Shown: positions 8,710-17,630, counted from the first letter of the stretch. The stretch is DNA of 51,825 bases from Lactiplantibacillus dongliensis (GCF_005405105.1 NZ_BJDK01000025.1:1-51825), one strand, 5' to 3'. Program-made: numbers and translations. Notes: generated from the letters alone by a model not told the origin.

Positions 8710-10217
8710 TGTATTATTTTGTGAATCAATATCTGATGGCGTTGAATTCCGGCGTCGAACACGCAGAATTCAAGCGGCTTCAGTTATTTGCGGACCAACA
8801 CGTCCCCGCTAAACTGGTGACCCGCCACTTTGATGCCTTGCTACATCAAAACATGCGTCGGTTTAACCTTGCAGACGCCCAGGTCGTCAATCTATTCGAT
8901 TTTTTCCGGGGAACCGAGACGTTTGTCAGCCGAGTGGTCAAGATTGAAGCGTTGAATGTCCCACGAGACTACACGATTAAGCCAAATCCCAATGTGAGTG
9001 AGATCAGTGATGGCGACCGCTTAGTAGCTAAAGTCCACTTTGTCCCGAGCACGGTGGGTCATGTGTACTTTATTGAAAATTTTGATAGGTTCGGTAATCT
9101 GGTTCAGCGAACAGATTATGATGAACGTGGCTTTAAGGCCCGGGATGAATTCTTTGCGCCGACTGGTGACCCCATAACGGATATTTTTTATCGGCCAGAT
9201 GGTAGTCGGCTAGCGGAACAGTATTATGCGCATAATGATCATGGCGGGAATTATGTTTCCTTATGTAAGCTGATTAATTACCAGGGCCAGGACTACTACT
9301 TTAATGGAGAAAACGAGTGGTATCGGTTCTTCCTGGATGAACTCAATCGGCAAAATGGGTTGAATAATACCTTTATTGCAGACCGGCCACTCGCCACCCA
9401 ATGGCCAGTGATCAATATGCAGACGCCAGCGCAAAAATATCTCTGGTTACCAACGCCGCATGCGGTTGATCCGCAAGACCAGGTCTATTCGAATTTAAAT
9501 AATGCCTATGTCTATGGTATTCATGAACATTTAGACCAGCTCGATGGCTTGATTACGAGTACGGACCAGCAACGGCAGGACTTGGCGCAGTGGTTAGGCG
9601 GGCAGTCGCCAACCCCGATTTATACCATCTCGCAAGCAGTGGTCTTAAAAGCGCAGGCCCAACGCCCAGCGATTCGATTAGCCCAGCGCCAAGCGCATCA
9701 AATCATTTATACGGGTCGTGTTGACCATGGCCGGCGGGTAGATCAGCTGATAACGGCTTTCCAACAAGTACGGCAGACGATTGCCGATGCTACTTTGGTG
9801 ATTTATGGGTATGGGGCCGCGTTAGAAGAACTTAAGACCCAAGCCAAACAATTAAAGCTCGGTGATACCGTTCGTTTTGCTGGCTATCAACCGGACTTGG
9901 CAACGGTCTATGATCAAGCTGGGGCTTATGTGTACACTGGCGAGAGCGATGCCCAACCGTTGTCACTGATTGAAGCATTAAGTCACGGGGTCCCGGCCGT
10001 GGCTTATGATATTAATTATGGCCCGCGTGATGTGATTCAATCAGGCGTGAATGGTTATCTGGTGACCGATGGGGCGATTAATCAATTGGCCGCTAGTTTG
10101 ACGAAAACATTAGCGAAACCTAAGCATCATCAGCATTTAATTGACGGCGCTTATCAGAGCAGTCAACAGTATCAAGAGGCGGCGGTTTGGCAACAGTGGC
10201 AAGCCATTGTTAATTAG
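8709..10217 (+). CDS. gtfB: protein O-glycosylation subunit GtfB (formerly TagE6-like)
   Basis: A 502-aa paralogue of GtfA (both begin MYYF(I/V)N and share EHAE(M/F)KRL, NYxGQ and FFLDELNRQ), coupled to it by a TAATG overlap. It has the same N-terminal region and a C-terminal GT4 fold (IIYTGRVDHGRRVDQ). The catalytic E-x7-E of GtfA is here D-x7-E (DAQPLSLIE), so the first Glu is replaced. That agrees with the known two-subunit arrangement in which GtfB assists GtfA rather than acting alone; the loss of catalysis is my inference. The alternative of a wall-teichoic-acid glucosyltransferase cannot be excluded from sequence alone. Confidence 0.83.
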   Translation: MYYFVNQYLMALNSGVEHAEFKRLQLFADQHVPAKLVTRHFDALLHQNMRRFNLADAQVVNLFDFFRGTETFVSRVVKIEALNVPRDYTIKPNPNVSEISDGDRLVAKVHFVPSTVGHVYFIENFDRFGNLVQRTDYDERGFKARDEFFAPTGDPITDIFYRPDGSRLAEQYYAHNDHGGNYVSLCKLINYQGQDYYFNGENEWYRFFLDELNRQNGLNNTFIADRPLATQWPVINMQTPAQKYLWLPTPHAVDPQDQVYSNLNNAYVYGIHEHLDQLDGLITSTDQQRQDLAQWLGGQSPTPIYTISQAVVLKAQAQRPAIRLAQRQAHQIIYTGRVDHGRRVDQLITAFQQVRQTIADATLVIYGYGAALEELKTQAKQLKLGDTVRFAGYQPDLATVYDQAGAYVYTGESDAQPLSLIEALSHGVPAVAYDINYGPRDVIQSGVNGYLVTDGAINQLAASLTKTLAKPKHHQHLIDGAYQSSQQYQEAAVWQQWQAIVN

Positions 10218-10452
10218 TTGGTTGTTCAGTGCTAGCCGATTAATTCCAGTGAGTTACCGCTTTGGTTGACTTGGATTGATACTGGCACGTGGTGGGCATG
10301 TTTGCGAGCCACAAGGCGGTCTCGTCAGCCAGTCCGCCTTGCGCTAATGAATCGTATACTTGCAATTTGCCGAGGGTGTTTTAATAGTAGTTGCTATTAA
10401 TATGTGATTTATGGACAATTGAAAATAGTCTAATTTTTGAACCCTTAGTTGT
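10218..10452. other. intergenic region holding a degraded copy of the dispersed repeat (R10)
   Basis: No coding potential seen. Bases about 10255-10350 match one module of the repeat family found at 37.6, 42.7 and 46.0 kb: CACGTGGTGG, GTTTGCGAGCC and GCGGTCTCG are recognisable. The copy is diverged, and its outer stem no longer pairs well. Confidence 0.6.
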
Positions 10453-10498
10453 AAAAAACGGTCACCACTTGGAAAAATCCGAGTAGTGACCGTTTTTT
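10453..10498. terminator. bidirectional intrinsic terminator
   Basis: Inverted repeat AAAAAACGGTCAC / GTGACCGTTTTTT, between gtfB and the convergent LysR gene. Confidence 0.9.
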
Positions 10499-10501
10499 TT
10501 G

Positions 10502-11326
10502 TTAACGCCAATGTTGAAGTTGTGCCACAATCAAATCTTGAACGGGTTGCAATTGCGGGGTTGGACTAGTCTTAGTCAGTAAATAAAATTGACGATGATA
10601 ATTATCCGGTAACGCTTTAGTGGGAACGGTGGGGGCTAAGACATGCTCTGAAATAATACTTTGTCCGATACCTTGGGCCAAGAGATCAGCGATAATTTGG
10701 TTGCTATGGATAATCATGGTTTCCGCTGGGGTGATGTTGTTGGCTTTTAGATAAGCATCAGTATAATGCCGGACGCCAGAGTTTGGTTCACGAATCAGCC
10801 ATAAGGGACTACGAAAGTCACCGGCAAGGACAAGTTCGTCTTGACCAAAGGCGAGTCGGTCTAGATGATCGGTCACGAGTGGCTTTTCGATTAGGCCGAA
10901 GTCCAGTTTGTGCTGGGTCATTTGGGTTAAGATGACCGCGGAATTAGCCCAAGTAATTTGAAAGTTGAACTGACTGCTGAGTGGTGCTAGGTGACGCAGC
11001 AATGTTGGTAAGACGACGCTAGCGGTAGTGTGTGACGCCCCGATGCGACAAAGCGGCCGGGCTGACTTAGTATCCGCTTGCATCGCGAGTTTGGTGGCGT
11101 CCCATTGTTCGAGCATCTTCTGGGCTTGCCGATACAATAGTGTGCCGTTCGCAGTTGGCAAGATTTCTTGGCGACCATTGCGAGTAAACAAAGTCGTTTG
11201 CAAGTCGGTTTCTAACTGTTTAATTTGGATGGAAACAGTCGGCTGTGAAATAAAGAGTTGTTCAGCGGCGTGTGAGAAATTACGTGTTTCATAGACGGCT
11301 TTAAAAGTCTGTAACTGTTTTAGCAT
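10502..11326 (-). CDS. LysR-family transcriptional regulator
   Basis: 274 aa. Residues 1-60 carry the LysR winged helix (FSHAAEQLFISQPTVSIQIKQLE). From about residue 90 there is a periplasmic-binding-fold effector domain. Divergent from a YeiH-family transporter gene with a 112-bp gap that holds a T-(N11)-A type site (ATTAGATTTCTTAATAG region). In enterobacteria YeiE, also LysR, sits beside YeiH and responds to sulfite, and in lactobacilli the same pairing is common. Control of the transporter is therefore likely, but the ligand is unknown. The Shine-Dalgarno before the ATG is weak. Confidence 0.85.
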   Translation of the reverse strand: MLKQLQTFKAVYETRNFSHAAEQLFISQPTVSIQIKQLETDLQTTLFTRNGRQEILPTANGTLLYRQAQKMLEQWDATKLAMQADTKSARPLCRIGASHTTASVVLPTLLRHLAPLSSQFNFQITWANSAVILTQMTQHKLDFGLIEKPLVTDHLDRLAFGQDELVLAGDFRSPLWLIREPNSGVRHYTDAYLKANNITPAETMIIHSNQIIADLLAQGIGQSIISEHVLAPTVPTKALPDNYHRQFYLLTKTSPTPQLQPVQDLIVAQLQHWR

Positions 11327-11438
11327 GATTGTGTTGGCTTTCTATTAGATTTCTTAATAGTTACTATCATAAAGATTTATTTCTCAAATGTAAATAATCT
11401 CGGTATACTATGGCTAATCGAAGGAAAGAGGCGTAGGC

Positions 11439-12452
11439 ATGCAAAAAGTACGACAGATTTTACCTGGCTTAATCGTCAGTCTAGTGATTGCAATTATTAG
11501 TCAATTCGTTGCCAAGGTCGTCCCAACTTTAGGGGCGGCCACGATTGCCATTTTAATCGGTATCCTGGCCGGTAATACGGTCTTAAAACAACCAAGCTTA
11601 GAGGCGGGAACCAAGTTCTCAGAAAGTAAATTATTGGAGTATTCCGTCATGCTGCTAGGGGCTACCATGACGATTCAAACGATTGGTAAGATTGGGATTT
11701 GGGGTGTGGGCTTTATTCTACTGCAGATGTCGATCACCATCGTGGGGGCTTTATGGTTGGGCCAAAAGTTAGGCTTTGGGGAATCCAAACGGTTATTAAT
11801 GGCTGGTGGCAATGCCGTCTGCGGTTCATCGGCGATTGCGTCGATTGCGCCAGTCATTGAGGCCGATGATGACGATAAAGGCATGATTATTACCCTAGTC
11901 AATCTGATGGGAACGGTCTTAATGCTGACGTTGCCGTGGCTCGGAATCGGGCTATTCGGTGGGAATACTATTCTTAAAGGGGCTTTGATTGGGGGAACCT
12001 TGCAGTCAGTCGGCCAAGTGGTGGCGGCAGCTAGTATGGTTAACCAAGCAACCGTGCAATTCGCCACGATTTTTAAAATTATGCGGATCATGATGCTGGT
12101 CGTGGTCGTCTTGATCTTTGGTCGCTTACACCAACGGCATTTGGAAGCAGAAGTCGCTGAAGAAGCGCAGATTAGCGGTAACGGTAGTGGACATTGGTTG
12201 CCATGGTACGTGGCGGGCTTTCTGATTCTATGTGCAATCAATAGTCTAGTCAGCTTGCCAGCGATTATTGGAACGGCGGCGCATGTGACGAGTAGTTGGT
12301 TTGAAATTATTGCTTTAGCCGCGATTGGCTTGCGCTTGAATCTCGCGAACTTCTTAAAGGCCGGCAAAAAGCTTGCTTTGTACGGTTTAGGCGTGGGGAC
12401 GTTACAAGTGACCAGTGCCTTGATTTTAATAAGTATTTTGTTAAACCGTTAG
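11439..12452 (+). CDS. YeiH/UPF0324 family membrane transporter (putative sulfate/sulfite exporter)
   Basis: Integral membrane protein of 337 aa with about ten helices. It shows family hallmarks GNAVCGSSAIASIAPV (around residues 125-140), the acidic cytoplasmic patch EADDDDKG, and a second inverted half ending with LRLNLANFLKAGKK. Pfam knows the family as conserved hypothetical 698. Export of sulfur oxyanions is suggested for some members but not established here. AAAGAGG lies before the ATG. The adjacent divergent LysR gene is the probable regulator. Confidence 0.85.
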   Translation: MQKVRQILPGLIVSLVIAIISQFVAKVVPTLGAATIAILIGILAGNTVLKQPSLEAGTKFSESKLLEYSVMLLGATMTIQTIGKIGIWGVGFILLQMSITIVGALWLGQKLGFGESKRLLMAGGNAVCGSSAIASIAPVIEADDDDKGMIITLVNLMGTVLMLTLPWLGIGLFGGNTILKGALIGGTLQSVGQVVAAASMVNQATVQFATIFKIMRIMMLVVVVLIFGRLHQRHLEAEVAEEAQISGNGSGHWLPWYVAGFLILCAINSLVSLPAIIGTAAHVTSSWFEIIALAAIGLRLNLANFLKAGKKLALYGLGVGTLQVTSALILISILLNR

Positions 12453-12727
12453 TAATGTGAGCAATCAATCAAATTGGTTGAGCCTGGTGACTGAATGCAC
12501 AAATAGGACAAAGACAAAATTTTTGTGAGTGATCTTTAAAAATTGCCACTCGACGGTCGAACCCCTTAGAAGACTCGGTATAATATGAAAACGGTTCAAA
12601 ATCGGCTTTCAAACTTCACCGGATTATACATGGAAAAGACTGGTTCTATTTCGTTTGGCAGAATGAAATTCAAGTGGGACGGGCGTTTCAATAATTAGGG
12701 AATCTTAAATTTTTTGAGCATTAAAGG
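12453..12727. other. intergenic region upstream of the S-layer-like gene
   Basis: Holds a TATAAT at 12579-12584 with no convincing -35. Short stretches at 12584-12695 read as protein-like in one frame (DWFYFVWQNEIQVGRAFQ then stop) but have no start or ribosome site, so they may be a gene scar. The left arm of a 12-bp inverted repeat lies at 12646-12657. Confidence 0.4.
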
Positions 12728-12756
12728 TTTACACTCTCGGAAATATGCTATATACT
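12728..12756 (+). promoter_or_regulatory. strong sigma-A promoter of the S-layer-like gene
   Basis: TTTACA (12728-12733), 17-bp spacer, TATACT (12751-12756). Transcription would give a leader of about 75 nt ending in GGAGGGG before the ATG at 12838. Confidence 0.8.
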
Positions 12757-12837
12757 GAAAGCACGTTGAGGTTATATCGTCAAACGAAATAGTCTGGCGT
12801 TAGTGTCACACATATATTTTATGGAGGGGTTTAGATT

Positions 12838-14184
12838 ATGCAATCTACTTTAGCTAAATCAGTTTTTGTTGGATTAGCCGCATTATCATTTGCTTCAGTT
12901 GCTCAATTGAACGCAAACGCTGCTAGCTCAGCAAAGACTACATCAAACGTTACGTTAACTACGGATGCAACAACTCGTAACGTGGTTCCAACTGGCTCAA
13001 ACGCCATTTACTCATATCCAAAGACTGTTAAGAAGTCTGCTCGTACAGTTGCCTCAAAAGCAACTGTTGCTAAGTTAGCTGCTTCAAAGAGTTCAAAGGA
13101 TTATTTCCGTGCTTACCGTGTATTAACTACTAGCCGCGGCTCAGTATACTACAAGGTTGTTTCATTTGATGGCGCCGTTCGCGGTTACATCTATGGTGGT
13201 AAGAGCACTTCAGCATTTGCTGGTGGTTTAAAGGCTGCTACGACTACTGAACAAGTAACTTTGAGTGCTACTGATAAAGCATCAGCATACTATTTTGCTA
13301 ATGCCGGTACTAAGAATGTAACGTGGAACAATCCACGTTACACTCAATACAAGGCTAAGAAGATGGTTACAAATACCACACCATTTAAGTATGATATTTT
13401 GACTGTTACTGATGCTAAGAAGAAGTCACGTGAAGGCTCAGTATATTACTATGTCAAGGATGCTACTAATCCTTCAGTTAGTGGTTGGGTTTATGCAAAG
13501 GCTTTGACTAAGACAGCACCAGCTGCGGCTAATTCTGTAACTGTTAATTATAAAGATGCTAGTGGCAAGTTAATCAAGACTGCTAATGTAGCACCTACTG
13601 ATAAGTCTGTTGCTGTTAATGCCGATGTGACTACTGATGTTGCAGCTCAATTAACTAAGAACAGTGCAACTTATCTTGAAGGTACTGGTTACACATTCTC
13701 AGCAACTGATTTAGTTAACAAGACTGCACTTACTGGCATCAAAGCTGGTAGCACTATCAACTTGGTAGTTGCTAAGAATGCTAATGCTACTTCTAAAGTA
13801 TCATTCAAGATTGCTGGTGACGGTGTAAAACCTGCTACGGCTTTACCTGCTAGTTTACTAGAAGCTAAGGCATATCCTAAGTTGACTGATGCACAACAAG
13901 CTGCATTTGCTGGTACTGAAGGTACGGTTGTTTCAATGCCAACACTTGAATCGAGTTTACTTGTTTCAGGCAAGCCATTGTATCAACTAGTTGGTACTTC
14001 AACTACTACTAATGGTGTTAAGACTACTAATGTCTACACTTATAATAAAGCGTTAACTGAAGCACAAAATGCTAAGGTTAACTATGGTAGCACAATCACG
14101 TTGTATTACACTCATACAACTACTACTTCAGCTGCTTCTACTACTCCAGCTCCCGATGCTGGGAACAATAACTACGCTGAATAG
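12838..14184 (+). CDS. secreted S-layer-like, lysine-rich surface protein
   Basis: 448-aa precursor with a signal peptide ending ANA-AS near residue 29. The mature protein is rich in Lys, Ala, Thr and Val, contains no Cys and has a high predicted pI. Residues about 85-125 and 175-220 form two related beta-rich modules ending in (R/S)GYIYGGK and SGWVYAKAL, like the SH3/GW-type wall-binding modules of non-covalently attached lactobacillus S-layer proteins. After them come two immunoglobulin-like beta domains. There is no LPxTG motif, so attachment is probably ionic to wall polymers. Codon use is strongly biased (GCT, ACT, AAG, AAC, TTC), unlike its neighbours, which fits very high expression from the consensus promoter upstream. 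I infer an S-layer or abundant surface role and do not recognise the exact family. Confidence 0.7.
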   Translation: MQSTLAKSVFVGLAALSFASVAQLNANAASSAKTTSNVTLTTDATTRNVVPTGSNAIYSYPKTVKKSARTVASKATVAKLAASKSSKDYFRAYRVLTTSRGSVYYKVVSFDGAVRGYIYGGKSTSAFAGGLKAATTTEQVTLSATDKASAYYFANAGTKNVTWNNPRYTQYKAKKMVTNTTPFKYDILTVTDAKKKSREGSVYYYVKDATNPSVSGWVYAKALTKTAPAAANSVTVNYKDASGKLIKTANVAPTDKSVAVNADVTTDVAAQLTKNSATYLEGTGYTFSATDLVNKTALTGIKAGSTINLVVAKNANATSKVSFKIAGDGVKPATALPASLLEAKAYPKLTDAQQAAFAGTEGTVVSMPTLESSLLVSGKPLYQLVGTSTTTNGVKTTNVYTYNKALTEAQNAKVNYGSTITLYYTHTTTTSAASTTPAPDAGNNNYAE

Positions 14185-14246
14185 TTCAGTTTTAAATGAT
14201 TTTTATTAAAGATAAGTTTTATCAATTGATGATTATTTATCTTTTA

Positions 14247-14277
14247 GCGTCTGGCTCTCGTAGCTGGGCGTTTTTTT
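14247..14277 (+). terminator. terminator of the S-layer-like gene
   Basis: 10-bp stem with several G-U pairs (GCGTCTGGCT / AGCTGGGCGT) followed by seven T. Confidence 0.75.
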
Positions 14278-14337
14278 ATACCTTAGGGTTAGTTAAGTCA
14301 GGTTTGTGAAGCAACATATATGCAGGTATGTTAATAA

Positions 14338-14488
14338 AGGCTCTTTGTCAACGGCTGTTGATGAGGAACTTTATGAGGAAACCAATTTATTTGTAAGCAG
14401 GAAATAACATGACGTATTTTAAGTCCTCCAAAATCTTGATATGATTAATTCATCAAAGTTATGGGGTCTTCATCATGTCTGAACGAGT
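14338..14488 (+). mobile_element. possible remnant of an ISL3-family 5' end
   Basis: GGCTCTTTGTCAACGGCTGT followed by an AT-rich stretch and an ATG at 14475 (MSERV...) resembles, from memory, the left end and leader of lactobacillus ISL3-family elements. The reading frame stops after 28 codons and does not look like a transposase. Low confidence. Confidence 0.3.
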
Positions 14489-15154
14489 TATTCCTGGAAA
14501 GTTTACCACGGTTTTAAAGGTAGATTACAATGTGATGGTTATCAAGCATATGATGCGTTAACCACAATCCAGATACGTTCAGGTTGCTGGGCACACAGCC
14601 GTCGAAAGTTTATTGAAACTGGTCCAACAGTAAATATGGTTAAAGGACAAGCCAAAATTGCGTTAGAAATGATAAATCAGCTATTTAAGATTGAAACTGA
14701 TCTAAAATCTGTATCTTTTCAAGAACGGTTAAGAATTCGGCAGGAAGAAAGTCGTCCAATCGCAGAAAAATTCTTTGACTGGTTAAATAAATGTGATGTT
14801 CTTTCTGGTTCGTCCTTAGGGAAGGCCGTGAATTATGCACGTCGGCAGCAGATACATCTAATGCAATTTCTAAATGATCCTGAAATTGATTTGAGCAACA
14901 ATACCGCGGAGCGGCACATTAAAACAGCGGTCATTGGACGCAAGAATTGGATGTTTAGTACTAGCCAAAGAGGGGCCCATACTAATGCATTATTTTTAAG
15001 CCTTATTGAGACTGCTAAAGCGAATGTCTTGGTACCACGAAAATATATCGAGTATCTATTAGAAAAGATCCCACAACTGTCAGTTCCAAGTGATTTTGGA
15101 CAGTTGAAGGCTTATTTACCATGGACCGAAGAGGTTCAGGCGGAATGCCATTAA
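14489..15154 (+). pseudogene. truncated IS66-family transposase (TnpC C-terminal part)
   Basis: The frame stays open from about 14483 and reads through YHGFKGRLQCDGYQAYDAL, GCWAHSRRKF and NNTAERHIKTAVIGRKNWMF. These are the IS66 TnpC blocks around the second catalytic Asp (CDGY) and the catalytic Glu (AERH). The N-terminal half with the first Asp is missing, and no TnpA/TnpB partners are present, so the element is dead. The C-terminal region (ALFLSLIETAKANVLVPRKYIEYLLE...LKAYLPW) is complete. An ATG at 14636 would yield only 172 residues. Confidence 0.85.
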
Positions 15155-15156
15155 AC

Positions 15157-15216
15157 ATAAAAAATGAAAAACTAACGCCTCCTTTAGTCACAGAATATGT
15201 GATCAAGGGAGGCGTT
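15157..15216 (-). terminator. terminator of the exporter/DUF4811 operon at the IS66 edge
   Basis: Inverted repeat AACGCCTCC (15174-15182) / GGAGGCGTT (15208-15216), extended inward by GTCAC/GTGAT. On the minus strand it is followed by AGTTTTTCATTTTT, so it probably ends the leftward operon. It may derive from the end of the IS66 element. Confidence 0.65.
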
Positions 15217-15290
15217 TCAATACGTTATGTTATTTCCTGCTTACATGGAACAGTGTTTGATGCCGGTTTAAGTTTATCTAAAATGAACGA

Positions 15291-15803
15291 TTACTTAGCT
15301 TTAGCGGGAATTAAGATTGTGTGCCAAGCTCGAGGTGACGTAAACGTATAATGGCGTTTAACCAAAGCGCCGTCAGGTTGACCTAAGCTAAAGAATGTCT
15401 TAGCAAGTTGGTTCTTGTAGCGCCAACGAGTTGATTCAATCTTTACGTTTGCCTGAATACCAGACTTTAGTTGTATCGTGGTCGTCGTTGTTGCGGAAGT
15501 ATGTTGTAACTTGCTTGGTTTAGTCATCGTTCGATAAACGATGATTTGTTCTGAACCGGTACCTAGTTGCTTCACTCCCAGTGCGGCTTTAGGTGATTTT
15601 AACGGTAAGAGTTTAGCTGATTGGGTGGTGGTGACTTGCTGCATGCCCCAATGATAGTTATTATTTAGAACAATCATCATCAAAGCACCAGCAATAATGA
15701 CAAAACTCAAGCTATTCCAACTGGTCCGTGGCACACCATGCGGCAAGAAAATCATGCTCCAAGAGAAGACGAAGACAAAGATAATGAGTAATATTAAGAT
15801 CAT
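15291..15803 (-). CDS. DUF4811 membrane protein, partner of the DHA2 exporter
   Basis: 170 aa. Two N-terminal hydrophobic segments (residues about 1-20 and 28-47) are followed by an extracytoplasmic beta-rich domain of about 120 residues. This matches DUF4811, a family found almost only beside lactobacillus DHA2 drug exporters. The start overlaps the exporter stop by one base (TAATG), with GGAGG inside the exporter's last codons, so production of the two proteins is coupled. It may assist export; no enzymatic motif is visible. Confidence 0.8.
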   Translation of the reverse strand: MILILLIIFVFVFSWSMIFLPHGVPRTSWNSLSFVIIAGALMMIVLNNNYHWGMQQVTTTQSAKLLPLKSPKAALGVKQLGTGSEQIIVYRTMTKPSKLQHTSATTTTTIQLKSGIQANVKIESTRWRYKNQLAKTFFSLGQPDGALVKRHYTFTSPRAWHTILIPAKAK

Positions 15804-17284
15804 TAGTTATCGTCCTCCTTTGGTACGCTGATGGAGTGGTGCGCTTTTAAGAAAAAAGTTAGACCGAAACCAAAGGCACAAAAGATTAGAGAGACAATGA
15901 ACGCCATATGATAACCCGTCAGTGTGGCAGTCACGGCGGCGTCCTTATATTGTAACGGCGCCTTAGCTAGTAGCGCATGACCTGGCATCTGCCACTTAGC
16001 CACACTCGAGTATACACTGATTAAGACGGCCGTACCCATCGAAGCGGCAACTTGACGTAACGTATTATTAGCGGCAGTTCCGTGTGAGATGAGATTAAAT
16101 GATAAGGCGTTGATCCCCGTCGTGGTAACTGGCATCGTGACCATTGTTAACCCAAACATTCGAATCGCATAGACCACCACAATCCAAATAATGGGCGTCG
16201 TCGCACTAATCGATAAGAAGAAGGCCGTTCCTAGCGTTAATAAGAGCATCCCAGTCATGGCTAACCGGCGCGCCCCAATGTGGTCGAAGATCCGGCCGGT
16301 AATGGGGCTCATAATCCCCATCATAATGGCACCGGGCAACAGAATTAGCCCGGAATCCATGGCGGAACGCCCCAAGACCGTTTGAATATAGAGCGGTAAG
16401 AGCATTTCTACCCCCATCATCGACATATAGGCGAGGGCGGTTAAGATACTGGATAACGTGAACGCCGGAATCTTGAAGACCCGAAGTTCCAATAATGGCT
16501 GATCCATATGCAACTGCCGATAAACGAAGAGGCCTATGAAGATTAGGCCGATGACGAGCGTTGTTAAGACGATTGGATCACCCCAGCCGGATTCACCGAC
16601 TGAGGAGAAGCCATAGAGCATACTCCCAAAGCCAATCGTGGAGATTAAGACCGACCACCAATCAATCGGTTGTTTCGATGTTGGCAAGACTTTGCGGAGG
16701 GTGAATAGGGATACGATAATGACTAGTATGTTAAATGGCATAATGAATAGGAAGAGTGCCCGCCAGTTATAATTATCGATAATCCAACCGGACAGTGTCG
16801 GGCCAATCGCCGGGGCTAACCCGATAACGATCCCGGCCGTGCCCATCGCAGAGCCTCGTTTTTCTGGGGGATAGACGGAAGACATGATCGTCTGGAAGAC
16901 CGGGGCTGAGATCCCGACCCCCATGGCCTGAATCATCCGGGCAATCAGTAGCATCGGAAAGCTAACGGAGAGATAGGCTAGCACCGTTCCTAGTCCGAAA
17001 ATCACCATGGCGGCCAGATACAGATACTTAGAATTGATTCGCGTCAGCATCCAAGCACTAATTGGGATCATAATCCCCATAATGAGCATGAACCCAGTGG
17101 TCAACCATTGGACCGCGGTTGCCGAAATGTGGAAGCAAGTCATCAAAGTTGGAAAGGCCGTTGTTAGCAGGGTCTGGGTAATAAAGGTTGAAAAAGTCCC
17201 TACTAGCAAGGTCAGCACTAACCAAGTCCGATGATACGGCTTACCATCGGCATCCAATGGTAAAGTCGAATTGTTAGTCGGCAT
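15803..17284 (-). CDS. DHA2-family MFS multidrug exporter
   Basis: Proton-driven exporter of the EmrB/QacA (14-TMS) type. Motif C-like AIGPTLSGWIID is in TMS5 and the GxLxDRxGRR-like loop appears as ITGRIFDHIGARRL. I take the ATG at 17284 (MPTNNSTLP...) with AAGGAC 11 nt upstream instead of the ATG at 17353, because the extra 23 residues are not family-like. 493 aa. It forms a two-gene operon with the DUF4811 gene. Drug specificity cannot be read. Confidence 0.88.
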   Translation of the reverse strand: MPTNNSTLPLDADGKPYHRTWLVLTLLVGTFSTFITQTLLTTAFPTLMTCFHISATAVQWLTTGFMLIMGIMIPISAWMLTRINSKYLYLAAMVIFGLGTVLAYLSVSFPMLLIARMIQAMGVGISAPVFQTIMSSVYPPEKRGSAMGTAGIVIGLAPAIGPTLSGWIIDNYNWRALFLFIMPFNILVIIVSLFTLRKVLPTSKQPIDWWSVLISTIGFGSMLYGFSSVGESGWGDPIVLTTLVIGLIFIGLFVYRQLHMDQPLLELRVFKIPAFTLSSILTALAYMSMMGVEMLLPLYIQTVLGRSAMDSGLILLPGAIMMGIMSPITGRIFDHIGARRLAMTGMLLLTLGTAFFLSISATTPIIWIVVVYAIRMFGLTMVTMPVTTTGINALSFNLISHGTAANNTLRQVAASMGTAVLISVYSSVAKWQMPGHALLAKAPLQYKDAAVTATLTGYHMAFIVSLIFCAFGFGLTFFLKAHHSISVPKEDDN

Positions 17285-17550
17285 TGATAAAACAGTCCTT
17301 TCAGTATTAAATTTTTTATAAATCACGCAACTAATAAGTATACCACTGAACAAGCGGTTAGGTGGCGGGATAGACTCGGTCGAGCAGGTTAGCTTAGCGG
17401 ATAACTTTGGTGAGCATGCTTAGGGCTTTAACGGTTGCTTATTGTGGGACTTGGATTAGGACGGAACTGCTGTAGCAGCGGTCGGTCGATGAGATTAGTG
17501 CGACTTTAAGTTACCGGCTAATATCGTGGCGTTAACGTGCTCAGTGAATC
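17285..17550. other. intergenic region between the exporter and the AbrB-like gene
   Basis: No protein-coding frame with a start and ribosome site seen. It ends in a plus-strand terminator although no plus-strand gene precedes it (see findings). Confidence 0.5.
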
Positions 17551-17586
17551 AGCCGGTCATTTGTAAGTGGAATGGTCGGCTTTTTT
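17551..17586 (+). terminator. plus-strand intrinsic terminator upstream of the AbrB-like gene
   Basis: 10-bp stem AGCCGGTCAT / ATGGTCGGCT with an 11-nt loop and six T. It precedes, and does not follow, a plus-strand gene. Confidence 0.75.
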
Positions 17587-17608
17587 AGCATGAGCATGCT
17601 ATGCTAAA
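17584..17608. promoter_or_regulatory. palindrome, candidate autoregulatory operator
   Basis: TTTAGCAT (17584-17591) and ATGCTAAA (17601-17608) form perfect 8-bp arms around GAGCATGCT, 23 nt before the AbrB-like start. Swapped-hairpin antitoxins usually repress their own genes through such sites. Confidence 0.5.
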
Positions 17609-17630
17609 ACCACTAATGGGAGGGGTTAAG

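Noticed and set aside
12585-12698. 37-codon ORF starting ATGAAAACG after a TATAAT
   Set aside because: No ribosome site; a different frame of the same stretch looks more protein-like, so neither is a supported gene.
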